DNA of 64,000 bases from Bacteroidales bacterium (GCA_014800795.1 JAAVFL010000041.1:1-64000), one strand, 5' to 3'. Positions 8,579 through 17,350 are shown, counted from the first letter of the stretch. Notes: generated by a model not told the origin, from the letters alone. A program made the numbers and translations.

Positions 8579-9643
8579 TCAATCGTACATCGAATTTTCC
8601 CTTCGGTGCGACCCGAATGCGAAAAGGTTAGCAACACGCATATTACGGCGGAATTTTCCTGGAGAGGAACACATCATACGATAACGCCGAAGGATTTTTA
8701 CCGGAATTATTGCCGAAGCCGCTTCAAGATATTTTTCTGAAAGTCCGGTTATCTCTTCAATAAATTTCATCGCTTCATCAGCATCGGTCGTGTTACGTGC
8801 GATCGCCTTGGCAGTTCCAACCGCACTTATAATAACAGGAGCGGCAATTTCCGCCTCAGACAACCCGTGTTTCTCTATCGGAAGCCGGAGCATGAATTCC
8901 GCACGCTCTATATCAGCATAAAATTTTGCCATGCGCTTGTCTGCACTAAATCCATTGGTCACTCCTGATCTACGCATTCTGTAATGATATTTCGGCGATG
9001 ATATTGAAATCCATCTGTTGACTTTGGAGAACCAATGCAACATAACGGCATGGTCCTCGAAATATCTCCGACCGGAAAAACCCTGCTCAACTATTTCACG
9101 ACGAAATATTTTGTCACACGCGATACTCTGCACCACCCGGTCAAGATATCCCTCTTTCATCAGGGTAGCTCCATCGTACACACCCGTCATAGCCCGGGGC
9201 TCCTTTATCTTGCTTCTCCCGATAAAATCGAGATAATATCCGCAGACTGCCATATCGCAATTCTCCTGTTCCAATCCCTTTATCATGACACTGAACATAT
9301 CCGGATCAATCCAGTCATCACTGTCAACAAATCCGATATAACGACCATGAGCAATGCTCAAACCATTATTACGTGCAACGCCTTGTCCTGCATTTTTCTG
9401 ATGAATCACCCTCACCCTACTGTCGAGCGAGGCATATTTATCGCACATATCCGGACTAGAATCCGTGGATCCATCATCTATAAGAATCAGTTCCCATTCA
9501 CGAAAACTCTGCGCAAGCACTGAATCAACGCTCTCTGCAAGGTATCGCTCCATATTATACACTGGCATGATTATGGAGAGAATCGGACTTCCAGTCACCA
9601 CTGTGTCAGCCGAAACCTTTTTTTCAATTATATCACTGCTCAT
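8579..9643 (-). CDS. Family 2 glycosyltransferase
   Basis: A 354-residue cytoplasmic-type glycosyltransferase. After a roughly 20-residue tail, the GT-A domain starts with PILSIIMPVYNMERYLAESV, followed by ELILIDDGSTDSSPDMCD, the helix region VRVIHQKNAGQGVARNNGL, and the metal-binding GFVDSDDWIDPDMF. The C-terminal third (about 230-354) is helical and rich in basic residues with no family match by eye. Its start codon overlaps the stop of the upstream universal-stress gene by 4 bases (ATGA), indicating translational coupling. Function probably lies in polysaccharide or glycoconjugate synthesis; the linkage made is unknown. Confidence 0.9.
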   Translation of the reverse strand: MSSDIIEKKVSADTVVTGSPILSIIMPVYNMERYLAESVDSVLAQSFREWELILIDDGSTDSSPDMCDKYASLDSRVRVIHQKNAGQGVARNNGLSIAHGRYIGFVDSDDWIDPDMFSVMIKGLEQENCDMAVCGYYLDFIGRSKIKEPRAMTGVYDGATLMKEGYLDRVVQSIACDKIFRREIVEQGFSGRRYFEDHAVMLHWFSKVNRWISISSPKYHYRMRRSGVTNGFSADKRMAKFYADIERAEFMLRLPIEKHGLSEAEIAAPVIISAVGTAKAIARNTTDADEAMKFIEEITGLSEKYLEAASAIIPVKILRRYRMMCSSPGKFRRNMRVANLFAFGSHRRENSMYD

Positions 9644-10761
9644 ACTGGCACTACTACCATTGGAATATCTGTTCGGAATAGAATGCGATGGGCCAGCGAT
9701 GGATTGAACACACGCGCCACAACATTCTTATGTTTATTCGGCATACACAGCAGATCATAATCATGATGACCGGCTTCCTCACGGAATTGCTCTGCATTCA
9801 CAGGCATCACTTTAGGAGAAACCTCAAAAGTATACTCACTGTAATGTTCGCGGCAATATTTCAGAAGATTTTCTTCCGTTCCCTTTGAGAAAAACGGTCG
9901 TTTCAGACTGCGGCGCTGTGGAACAGCCATAAGTGTGATCTCAAGTTTCCTATCCGGGAAATAACGATACAGAGTATCCAGCGCAAGCAAATCTTCCTGA
10001 TCAAGATTGCAGAAAAATGCCACTCTCTTTATTTTAGGGAAAAAATTTTCTTCCACTGTTTCAGGAACAGTAAAAGCCGGCACACGGCATGAATCAAGCA
10101 CCTCGGCTGTGACGCTACCTATCAACTCAGACTCTTTCTTCTCCGCTGCCCGTGTTCCCATCACTACCATAAACGGCTTTGTCTGCCGGGTATAACTCAG
10201 AATCGCCTCTTCGGGCAATCCCTCTACTATCTGCGTGGAAAATTTTACAGCCGGCAACCGTCCTTCTTTCATTATACCCTTCACTTTCTCGGCGAAACGC
10301 CGCATCATTTTATCAGATTCCACATGCAACATACGCGTTTCTTCGATATCAACAAGTTCATAATCATATGAATCTGACAACTGCACGGCTTCTTGATTGA
10401 TCGGGCTAAGGAAACTATTCATAAATTCAACCTCACAGTTCAATTTATGCGCGAGGTTAATTGCCGGATAAACTGCCTTGAAAGATCCGTCGGAAAAGTC
10501 GGTCGGGACAAGAATCTTGCATTTTTCCGTTGTAACTGAATCATCGGGCACCGCGAAAATCTCATAGTTCTCTACAATACGAAGAGCCAATGGCAGATCT
10601 GCCTCACGCACTCTGATTCGCACACCGGGAGAGATTACCGGAGAGTCAAGGTTTACATTGTTCAGTTCCACATATATCCCGTCGCGTTCCAGTAGACTCT
10701 TAATTGGAAGAGCTCTTTCGTAAGTGTGGATGGCTAATGTTATCAGTCTGTTAGGAGTCAT
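9640..10761 (-). CDS. Universal stress protein with N-terminal DUF2007-like domain
   Basis: Residues about 1-70 (MTPNRLITLAIHTYERALPI, later PGVRIRVREADLPLALRIVEN) resemble the small DUF2007 family of putative signal-transducing domains. Residues about 80-230 form a UspA domain (KILVPTDFSDGS, and the nucleotide-site pattern VMGTRAAEKKESELIGSV). A second, degenerate Usp-like half fills 235-373 and ends PMVVVPV. Usp proteins bind ATP or act in stress adaptation. The ATG at 10761 is preferred over a TTG two codons earlier. The ATGA overlap with the glycosyltransferase gene indicates translational coupling. No clear promoter was found in the upstream gap. Fusion of DUF2007 to Usp is plausible but the N-domain assignment is by eye only. 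Confidence 0.75.
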   Translation of the reverse strand: MTPNRLITLAIHTYERALPIKSLLERDGIYVELNNVNLDSPVISPGVRIRVREADLPLALRIVENYEIFAVPDDSVTTEKCKILVPTDFSDGSFKAVYPAINLAHKLNCEVEFMNSFLSPINQEAVQLSDSYDYELVDIEETRMLHVESDKMMRRFAEKVKGIMKEGRLPAVKFSTQIVEGLPEEAILSYTRQTKPFMVVMGTRAAEKKESELIGSVTAEVLDSCRVPAFTVPETVEENFFPKIKRVAFFCNLDQEDLLALDTLYRYFPDRKLEITLMAVPQRRSLKRPFFSKGTEENLLKYCREHYSEYTFEVSPKVMPVNAEQFREEAGHHDYDLLCMPNKHKNVVARVFNPSLAHRILFRTDIPMVVVPV

Positions 10762-10887
10762 GCCCAATAGATGTTAAATGTCTGAATACTGCTGAACTAC
10801 ACGCACTCAAAGAGCGTCTTGAACGTAGCTCAAATTAATAATGCCGATGATACTTGACTGACAGGTAAGTCGTTCCCATTACAATAA

Positions 10888-10940
10888 CAATCGCGCCCCA
10901 TTATGCCCCGCAAAAAAACAGAGGCTTGAAGGCGCGATTG
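10888..10940 (-). terminator. Inverted repeat downstream of the 88-residue gene, possible terminator
   Basis: A perfect 10-bp inverted repeat (10888-10897 with 10931-10940, core CAATCGCGCC) encloses a 33-base loop. It lies 31 bases beyond the stop of the minus-strand 88-residue gene and is followed by TTATTGT. The loop is long for a classical terminator, so this could instead be a regulatory structure. Confidence 0.4.
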
Positions 10941-10971
10941 ATAATTTCTTCTTTACTTTTGCAGTCGGGGT

Positions 10972-11238
10972 TCAGACCTCATTTTTACGTTCCTCTTCCT
11001 CGAGGATCGCAACTGCCATATCATAAATAGTTGTATCGTCAAGCACAACTATACCGCCGTCGGGACCCGGCTCGATGTGTACACCACAATTCTTGCCAAA
11101 CTCGTAGTTCGATCCACCGAAATAGTTACGGACTGTCTGAGCGGTAATGTTGAGTTTGTCGGCGATGCGGCTGGTCGCTCCATCGGGCAGACTGTCCTTC
11201 AGGCGACGGAGGTCGTTGAAAGTGATGGTCTTTGTCAT
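10972..11238 (-). CDS. Small helix-turn-helix-like DNA-binding protein
   Basis: An 88-residue acidic protein. Residues about 5-45 (TFNDLRRLKDSLPDGATSRI followed by ADKLNITAQTVRNYFGG) have the spacing of a helix-turn-helix: a helix, a short turn and a recognition-like helix TAQTVRNY. The C-terminal part (GPDGGIVVLDDTTIYDMAVA) is acidic and ends in a charged helix. Similar small proteins are common in Bacteroidales and are usually annotated as hypothetical; a role as a transcription factor is inference. It is monocistronic: a strong promoter (11341-11372) and a long stem-loop leader precede it and an inverted repeat follows. That layout suggests regulated or autoregulated expression. Confidence 0.7.
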   Translation of the reverse strand: MTKTITFNDLRRLKDSLPDGATSRIADKLNITAQTVRNYFGGSNYEFGKNCGVHIEPGPDGGIVVLDDTTIYDMAVAILEEEERKNEV

Positions 11239-11280
11239 GTTCTTTTATTTTTGGAGGTTAACATTAATCAAAAACAGAAC

Positions 11281-11336
11281 CCACGTCACATATATCAGTT
11301 TTACCTGATAATAAGATTATCAGTTTCTAAACGTGG
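11281..11336 (-). promoter_or_regulatory. Structured 5' leader or operator: nested inverted repeats
   Basis: CTGATAAT (11305-11312) and ATTATCAG (11316-11323) form a perfect 8-bp stem with an AAG loop. An outer 6-bp pair, CCACGT (11281-11286) with ACGTGG (11331-11336), encloses it. The structure begins within a few bases of the predicted transcription start and fills the first half of the leader of the 88-residue gene. It could be an RNA element, an operator for a dimeric regulator, or a terminator for the upstream Bat genes. Confidence 0.5.
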
Positions 11337-11340
11337 AGTT

Positions 11341-11372
11341 CAAATTTAAAAAACATTTTCATCTTTTCCAAA
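11341..11372 (-). promoter_or_regulatory. Bacteroidetes-type promoter for the 88-residue gene
   Basis: Minus strand TTTG (11372-11369), 20 bases, TAAATTTG (11348-11341) matches the consensus in both sequence and spacing. The expected transcript starts near 11335, about 97 bases before the ATG. Confidence 0.7.
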
Positions 11373-11483
11373 TATTCCGGATATGTTTAATAACACTTTA
11401 GCATAAAACCAAGTCTTAATTACCGAACATCCAGCCTATTATACAACAAGAAAATATTCCATATTTTTTAAGAAACCGCGCTT

Positions 11484-12365
11484 TTATATACGCTCGATCT
11501 CACTTGCCTTTATCCAGGCACGATCGCCATGCCCGACCTTTACCTCATACCATTTCCCTTCTCCGGGAGAACTTACAGAGTCTACCACCTCTACTTTGGT
11601 ACCTTCATGGAGCAGAAATGCTTCCTCCGCTTGATTGCGAGCCTCGCGTGGAGTAGTGGAAAGCTGAACAGAAGGTGATAGAATTATCGCATAGTCATTA
11701 TTCTCCACACGGTTGGCCGCAGCAAACGACACTATCACAGATAATGCGGTAAGAAAAAAAACTAAAATACCACCGAAAAAACTGAATTTTTTTACTATCA
11801 CGACTGAAGAAAACAGATACGTACACACTCCTGCCAGAAATAGTGCGAATAATATAACGGTAATCCATGCCCATGTATCTGCATGAAACATACATACTAT
11901 ATTATCCCACAGAGAACTCATTATTGACCCGTTGTCAATCTGGCGGTCTGTAATCTTTGTCTTGACAAATTCAAGATTAGTGCGGGCGTCAGTGTTGGTC
12001 GGATCAATTTTCAACGCCCTCTCATAGTTGACGAGAGCTTTGCCCAGATTACCTTGACGGTAATAGGAATTTCCAAGATTATAAAAAAGAACCGACGATG
12101 TGCCACCGGCCGCCATGGCATCGGTATACAACTTTTCCGCCAACTGAAAGTTATCTGCCGAATAAGCGGAATCACCCATCTGAGCAAGATTCTCCGCCGT
12201 CGCATAACCATCAGTTTCTACCTGCCCGCTACCTTCCGACGCAATATTCTCAGCAGATTCTTCAATCTGAAAATCCATTTCACCGTCAGCTGAAGCATCT
12301 TGCGCCGATATCGTAATTGATGATAGTATCAATGATACTGTCAGTAAATATATTTTTCTAATCAT
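11484..12365 (-). CDS. batE: BatE: TPR and SH3-domain protein of the Bat aerotolerance locus
   Basis: Residues 1-21 are a signal peptide (ending TISAQ). TPR repeats lie at about 60-125 (AENLAQMGDSAYSADNFQLA, FYNLGNSYYRQGNLGKALVN). Two membrane segments follow at about 155-180 and 185-215, then a C-terminal SH3-like domain (about 225-290) with EVVDSVSSPGEGKWYEVKVG and DRAWIKASEIERI. This order is the one known for BatE. Bat proteins were linked to aerotolerance in Bacteroides and to envelope stress elsewhere; the molecular role is unclear. It is the last gene of the locus and starts 8 bases after batD ends. Confidence 0.88.
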   Translation of the reverse strand: MIRKIYLLTVSLILSSITISAQDASADGEMDFQIEESAENIASEGSGQVETDGYATAENLAQMGDSAYSADNFQLAEKLYTDAMAAGGTSSVLFYNLGNSYYRQGNLGKALVNYERALKIDPTNTDARTNLEFVKTKITDRQIDNGSIMSSLWDNIVCMFHADTWAWITVILFALFLAGVCTYLFSSVVIVKKFSFFGGILVFFLTALSVIVSFAAANRVENNDYAIILSPSVQLSTTPREARNQAEEAFLLHEGTKVEVVDSVSSPGEGKWYEVKVGHGDRAWIKASEIERI

Positions 12366-12373
12366 ATCCTTCT

Positions 12374-14206
12374 TTATTTTTTTGCAATTCGGCTCTTTTC
12401 CATATCATTGATGGTTTCCGTAGCCTGTCTGAACAATGCATCTACTGAAGTCTCCGATGATGAATCCGGCGTATATCGGGCCATTTCACAATCATCAAGA
12501 ACTTTTATTACCTTTCCTGATACCTCGGCTGGAACTCCGCGGGCATCAAGCGTGGCTACAATATTCTGACGCGTAAGCTGAGATGCCGGCATATTGAGTT
12601 TATCGCTAAGATATCCCCACATAGCCTTAAGCACTTCTTCATAGAAACGCTCGCTATCATGAGCACGCATAAATCCTTCAGCAGCTTTAAGACGCTTTCC
12701 GGCCACTTTATTCGCCCGCGATGTACGACGTCCGACAACGTCTGCTTCCATGCGTTCACGACGATTTCGTGCCCATACGGTAGCTATCATTATCACCAAC
12801 AACAAGCCGAAAACTGCCCAATACCACCAGAACCGAATCACCGGAGTATGGTCTGCCGCCAGATTCTTATTACCGAGTTTTATATGAAGTATGTCGGTAT
12901 TCTTTGCTTCAATATCACGTTGGTCGACCGACGAGGTGGTACCCGACCCCTTGGCTACTTTCAATGTATATTCATGAGACTCCAAAGTTACATACTGCTT
13001 TGAGGAAATATCGAAATAGGTGAATTTCTGTGCCGGGATTCTGAATTCACCTACACTCTGAGGCACAATAGTATATTCAGCCGTTACCGTACCTGTCATG
13101 TTATTTCCCGTCACACGGGTATTCTCCTCTACTTTTGGAGTATACTGTTCAAACTCGGAAGGTATTACAGGCCGTGGCGCCTTGAGGTACTTGATATTTC
13201 CGGTACCAGTAATAATGTATTCAAGTGATGCTGCCTCACCCGTGCGGAGCTCTGTACTGCTCATGCGGCTCTCAAACTTGAACTGACCTACAGCTCCGTC
13301 AAATCCGGCCGGAGCCGGCTGAGGAAGCGGCGATATCTCTACCGATTGTGTGAAGGGCTGAAGTTGAACAGATTTTTCAACCGGACGTGCAGAAATAAAG
13401 AATCCGTTGGAGACTCTCTCAAGCTGCACGACACTTAAATCATACTTTCCGGAATTGATAGTGAGTTTACCGGCCTTTTGAGGATATATGATACATTTTT
13501 TCAGAACTGCAGTAATGTAGTTCTGTCCATTATAATGCTCTACTTCGTTAAGCGAAGCCTGCGTATTAAGCTCCTCTATCAGGAATCCGTCGTAGGTAGG
13601 AGGCGACGTCACCATGAATGAATTAATACGTTCGAACTTGGTGTAAAGCTTTAGCGTACATTCGATCGCCTCCCCTTCATAGGCATGGCTTTTGTTGAGA
13701 ATAACTCTTACAAAAATATCATCTTTGCCTATTGACGCATTATCCTGACTAGAGGGGTTATCAATAGTGGCACCCTGATATCCATATCCACCCTGAGCTT
13801 GATGCCGGGAAGCATTCTTATCAGGAGGTAGCACCTTGAACTGGGCCGTCTGCGTCTGATAGCTCTTGCCATCGGCTTGAATCGATGCTACAGGGATGGT
13901 ATACGTACCCTCCTTCTCTGCACGATAGGTATAGGTATAATCCTCCGTCGTGTTCGATGTCTGATGACCGTTTATGATCTCGACAGATTGCATTGTACTC
14001 ACACCGGGGCGTGGGCTGAGCAGTTTGCAGCCATCAACCGGAGGTGCCTGAATACCACTCCCCCTTCCGTTTGTCAGACGGTACGTGACGTAAAAAGTGT
14101 TTCCCTCTATCACATTACGGGGAGGAATCACCTGAAAGGTGGTCTGGGCAAGCATCGCTACCACCGAGGCAAGCACCACACTTAATGTTAACAATACCTT
14201 CTTCAT
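12374..14206 (-). CDS. batD: BatD: large membrane-anchored protein of the Bat locus
   Basis: A 610-residue exported protein with a signal peptide (residues 1-20, ending AMLAQ). The long extracytoplasmic part consists of beta-sandwich (oxygen-tolerance/BatD) domains, seen from FQVIPPRNVIEGNTFYVTYR through KSHAYEGEAIECTLKLYTKF and LRTGEAASLEYIITGTGNIK. A single membrane segment (about 455-475, WWYWAVFGLLLVIMIATVWA) is followed by a cytoplasmic helical tail containing MWGYLSDKLNMPASQLTRQN and ARYTPDSSSE. That tail resembles the one in the locus's extra gene at 17351. BatD is thought to work with the vWA proteins BatA/BatB at the membrane. It lies 130 bases after batC. Confidence 0.9.
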   Translation of the reverse strand: MKKVLLTLSVVLASVVAMLAQTTFQVIPPRNVIEGNTFYVTYRLTNGRGSGIQAPPVDGCKLLSPRPGVSTMQSVEIINGHQTSNTTEDYTYTYRAEKEGTYTIPVASIQADGKSYQTQTAQFKVLPPDKNASRHQAQGGYGYQGATIDNPSSQDNASIGKDDIFVRVILNKSHAYEGEAIECTLKLYTKFERINSFMVTSPPTYDGFLIEELNTQASLNEVEHYNGQNYITAVLKKCIIYPQKAGKLTINSGKYDLSVVQLERVSNGFFISARPVEKSVQLQPFTQSVEISPLPQPAPAGFDGAVGQFKFESRMSSTELRTGEAASLEYIITGTGNIKYLKAPRPVIPSEFEQYTPKVEENTRVTGNNMTGTVTAEYTIVPQSVGEFRIPAQKFTYFDISSKQYVTLESHEYTLKVAKGSGTTSSVDQRDIEAKNTDILHIKLGNKNLAADHTPVIRFWWYWAVFGLLLVIMIATVWARNRRERMEADVVGRRTSRANKVAGKRLKAAEGFMRAHDSERFYEEVLKAMWGYLSDKLNMPASQLTRQNIVATLDARGVPAEVSGKVIKVLDDCEMARYTPDSSSETSVDALFRQATETINDMEKSRIAKK

Positions 14207-14336
14207 ATCTTTCTCTTTCCTTATTCTCTCTTATCTCTCTCGCATGACATTTTGTAAAATAGATGCCATACTTTCATATTTCATGTTTCCTCGGTTAAGA
14301 GGGGGGCCGTCCGCGAATGCTCAGCGTCAGCCAATT

Positions 14337-15203
14337 TTACCACGGCTTATCGGTCTTACGGCGATTTGCACGCTTTTCCTCATTCTGTTTCATCAGTTCT
14401 ACTTTCTGACGAGTGCCATTTTCCTTATCCTCCATGGCTTTTAGAATCTGCTGCGCACTGGCATCGCTTAAACCTCCCTGCTGCTGCTTCTGATCCTGAT
14501 TCTTCTGGTCCTGCTGATCCTGCTTATTTTGCTGGTTTTCCTGTTGATCCTCATTCTGATCCTGCTGGTCTTGTTGATCCTGCTGATTCTGATCTTCATT
14601 CTGCTGCTGATCCTGATTCTGTTGATCATCCTGATTTTCCTGATCCTGCTGATCTTGGTTCTGATCCTGCTGCTGATCCTGTTCCTGCTTCTTCAACTGA
14701 GCCAGACGTAGATTCTCACGTGCCTGATTATTTTCAGGATTCCGTCGCAACGCATTCTTATACATCTCTATGGCCGCTGCATAATCCTCACCTTTATAGG
14801 CAACATTTCCTCTATCGTAAAATGAGGGTTCGGCAAGTTCTGACGATTGAGCCACCTTCGCCAACATCGCGTCTGCTGTACGGACAAGAGAATCCTGCTT
14901 GTTTGTAAGATCCTCACCGCGCTGTTTCAGATAAGACGATGCCAGATTAAACTGAGCGACAGAATTGTCAGGATTCTCCTGAAGTGCCTTTTTATAGGCT
15001 ACTTCAGCTTCGGCATACCGCTGCTGCTCATACAGCTTGTTGCCTTCCTTTATTGAATTTCGTTCACGCTTCGTTGAAATGGCCGGGGACACTGTCTCCT
15101 CTTCCCTGTCAGAAGATTCACCGCTGCACGACTGAACAATTATGGCGCCACACAACAATAGGGCGACATAAAGCAATATCGATGTTATCTTTATTATTTT
15201 CAT
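14337..15203 (-). CDS. batC: BatC: TPR lipoprotein with long Gln/Asp/Asn-rich tract
   Basis: The N-terminus ends in a lipobox (IIVQSC, Cys26), so the protein is probably a periplasm-facing lipoprotein. TPR repeats lie at about 50-95 (EGNKLYEQQRYAEAEVAYKK) and 125-170 (RGNVAYKGEDYAAAIEMYKN). Residues about 171-242 are an extreme low-complexity tract of Q, D, N and some E/K, encoded by CAG/GAT/AAC codon repeats. A short conserved-looking tail (GGLSDASAQQILKAMEDKEN, ending RRKTDKPW) follows. TPR plus a disordered tail is typical of BatC. The long reading frames on the other strand over this tract are artefacts of the repetitive codons. Confidence 0.88.
   Translation of the reverse strand: MKIIKITSILLYVALLLCGAIIVQSCSGESSDREEETVSPAISTKRERNSIKEGNKLYEQQRYAEAEVAYKKALQENPDNSVAQFNLASSYLKQRGEDLTNKQDSLVRTADAMLAKVAQSSELAEPSFYDRGNVAYKGEDYAAAIEMYKNALRRNPENNQARENLRLAQLKKQEQDQQQDQNQDQQDQENQDDQQNQDQQQNEDQNQQDQQDQQDQNEDQQENQQNKQDQQDQKNQDQKQQQGGLSDASAQQILKAMEDKENGTRQKVELMKQNEEKRANRRKTDKPW
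14476..14693. repeat. Low-complexity CAG/GAT codon repeat inside batC
   Basis: Degenerate hexamer- and nonamer-like repeats encode the Gln/Asp/Asn tract. Slippage at such repeats can change tract length in multiples of three without breaking the frame. Confidence 0.75.
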
Positions 15204-15234
15204 AGATCACGCATTCATTAAATCATTGCTGCCG

Positions 15235-16275
15235 TCATTTATCTTTACTGGTAAAGAAAGAGAACTTCTTGAGCCAGCCTATTTTACGAGGCAGGACAAA
15301 AGCATCTGTCACAAGAAGAATCACTGCAATCCATACAAATACGGGGAACTGCTCCGCACTCGCCTTATATGTGACATGCTGTAAATCGCTTTTCTTTATC
15401 TGATCGAGACTATCCACCAGCTGATCTACAGCTTTCGAACCGCTTCCATTGATATATACACCTCCGCCGGCCGATGCAATCTCTTTTGCCATTTCCTCAT
15501 TGAGATAGGTAGTTACAGGCGATCCGGAAGCATCCTTCAGGAATTCTCCCCGGCGACTGTCAAGCGGAATCGGGGCGCCTTTCAGCGAACCTACACCGAT
15601 AACATTCACTTCTATCCCTAATCCCTTGGCATACTCAGCCATTTCCATGGCATCTCCTTCATGATTCTCACCATCGGTAATTACAATAATAGCCTTGTTA
15701 ATCTCATCGTCCGGAGAAAATGAGTGTATGCACATATTGATGGCCGTTCCTATGGCCGTTCCCTGCGTTGGCACCATATCGGTCGAGATTTCGTCAAGAT
15801 ACATACGAGCCGAGAAGAAATCCGTTGTTATAGGAAGCTGGGTATAGGCCTCGCCTGCAAATACGATCAGTCCGACCTTATCATTATCAAGCTTGTCGAT
15901 CAAGCGATTGAGTATATATTTTGCACGCTGCAGACGTGAGACCCCATTAGGATCATCTGTGGAAGATGCAAGCATGGATTTTGAAACGTCAAATGCTATC
16001 ATTACCTCTATTCCGGTGCTACTCTCGACTTCCTCTTTCTCACCGGCGCGCGGCCTGGCAACCGCAACTATCAAAGCTGCGAGAGCGAGCAACTCAAGTG
16101 TTATCTTAACAGCCGGCATATATCTGGATGCCTCGGGCATCAGACGATCTAAATTTTTCAACTGACCGTATCGCTTCAGCTTGGCACGTCGCGCCAGACG
16201 GGCCCAATACCATAGACCGAAAAAAACAGGTATCAGGAACAGCAGATACAGCAGATATGGATAGGCGAAGGTCAT
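15235..16275 (-). CDS. batB: BatB: membrane-anchored von Willebrand A-domain protein
   Basis: A 346-residue protein with two N-terminal membrane helices (about 8-25 and 58-75), a vWA domain at about 88-285, and a C-terminal membrane helix (about 310-330, FPVFVWIAVILLVTDAFVLP). The metal-ion site motif is present (IAFDVSKSMLAS, with T at TPTQGTA in VPTQGTAIGTA and D in VITDGENHEG). vWA domains with an intact MIDAS usually bind protein partners through a divalent metal. It follows batA by 65 bases and precedes batC by 31 bases. The pairing of two vWA proteins is the hallmark of Bat loci. Confidence 0.92.
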   Translation of the reverse strand: MTFAYPYLLYLLFLIPVFFGLWYWARLARRAKLKRYGQLKNLDRLMPEASRYMPAVKITLELLALAALIVAVARPRAGEKEEVESSTGIEVMIAFDVSKSMLASSTDDPNGVSRLQRAKYILNRLIDKLDNDKVGLIVFAGEAYTQLPITTDFFSARMYLDEISTDMVPTQGTAIGTAINMCIHSFSPDDEINKAIIVITDGENHEGDAMEMAEYAKGLGIEVNVIGVGSLKGAPIPLDSRRGEFLKDASGSPVTTYLNEEMAKEIASAGGGVYINGSGSKAVDQLVDSLDQIKKSDLQHVTYKASAEQFPVFVWIAVILLVTDAFVLPRKIGWLKKFSFFTSKDK

Positions 16276-16340
16276 ATTCTATATATTTTTTCTTTTCAGA
16301 AACTTAAAATTCAACAAATGAGAACTCATGCCATGATGCA

Positions 16341-17330
16341 TCAGGGAATCGTTCTGAGCCATGTATGGCGGAGAGCAAGTTCCAGAAGGAATAGTCCGAG
16401 TGCGGCAAGAGCCCACGGCATATAGTTATCTTCAGTGTGAGAGAAATGACGGACATCCAACTCTGTTTTCTCAAGTTTATCAATTTCCTCAAAAATTTCA
16501 CTCAACACCTTGTTACCGGTGGCACGGTAATATTTCCCTCCAGTTATAGACGCAATCTCTTTAAGAGTCTCCTCATCAATCACTACAGGAGTAGGAACAT
16601 ACTCCACGCGTCCGAACATATTCACCTGAGGATAAGGCGCGGTGCCATTGGTACCTATACCTATCGTATAAACCTTTATTCCAAGCTTATGGGCAATCTC
16701 GGCAGCTGTGAGCGGAGCCACAATCCCTGTATTGTTTGAGCCGTCCGTAAGCAGTATTATACTTTTGCTCTTTGCTTTTCCGTCTTTGATACGGTTGATG
16801 GAAGTTGCCAGACCGTCACCTATAGCTGTTCCATCCTCCAACATTTCACGGTTCAGTGCCGACACATAATTGGTGAGAGCCGCGCGGTCTGTTGTCATGG
16901 GAACGCCGGTAAATGCCTCACCGGCAAAAACGACAAGCCCCATATTGTCACTTTCACGTCCGCTGATGAATTTTGCTGCAATCTTTTTGGCAGCCTCAAG
17001 ACGATCAGGCTTGAAATCACGCGCAAGCATACTCGACGATATATCCAGCGCGATTACCATATCCGTACCTTCCGTGCTTGATTTATGCCAGGCATCCCGA
17101 GTCTGGGGACGCGCGAGCACAACTATAAGACATCCCACAGCCATAAGCCGCAAAGCAAACAGACCATGCATCATATACTGCTTTACAGGACGGCGCAGCT
17201 GTGTGAACGGGCTGACAGTCGATATCTGAAGGGCTGCGTAAGCCGTGCAGTGTTTCCAGATATACCATGCTATGATCGGTATATACAACAGAAACAACCA
17301 TAATATGCCGGGATGTGCCAAATGAATCAT
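16341..17330 (-). CDS. batA: BatA: membrane-anchored von Willebrand A-domain protein
   Basis: A 329-residue protein with membrane helices at about 10-27 and 55-72, a vWA domain at about 88-285 and a last helix at about 305-322. The MIDAS residues are visible (IALDISSSMLARD, then GTAIGDGLATSIN and ILLTDGSNNTG). It is the close paralogue of the next gene, batB. It lies 20 bases after the extra DUF4381-like gene, so translation is probably linked within one mRNA. In other bacteria MoxR-type ATPases act on partner vWA proteins; whether BatA is a MoxR client here is inference. Confidence 0.92.
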   Translation of the reverse strand: MIHLAHPGILWLFLLYIPIIAWYIWKHCTAYAALQISTVSPFTQLRRPVKQYMMHGLFALRLMAVGCLIVVLARPQTRDAWHKSSTEGTDMVIALDISSSMLARDFKPDRLEAAKKIAAKFISGRESDNMGLVVFAGEAFTGVPMTTDRAALTNYVSALNREMLEDGTAIGDGLATSINRIKDGKAKSKSIILLTDGSNNTGIVAPLTAAEIAHKLGIKVYTIGIGTNGTAPYPQVNMFGRVEYVPTPVVIDEETLKEIASITGGKYYRATGNKVLSEIFEEIDKLEKTELDVRHFSHTEDNYMPWALAALGLFLLELALRHTWLRTIP

Positions 17331-17350
17331 CTTTATTACTTTTCGTTAAC

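Noticed and set aside
14476-14693. Short-period repeats that could suggest a CRISPR array
   Set aside because: There are no unique spacers of regular length; the repeats are codon-level and in frame with batC.
14366-14908. Long plus-strand reading frames over batC, including one rich in Leu/Ile
   Set aside because: They are shadows of the repetitive CAG/GAT codons of batC; the minus-strand protein has a lipobox, TPRs and a conserved locus position.
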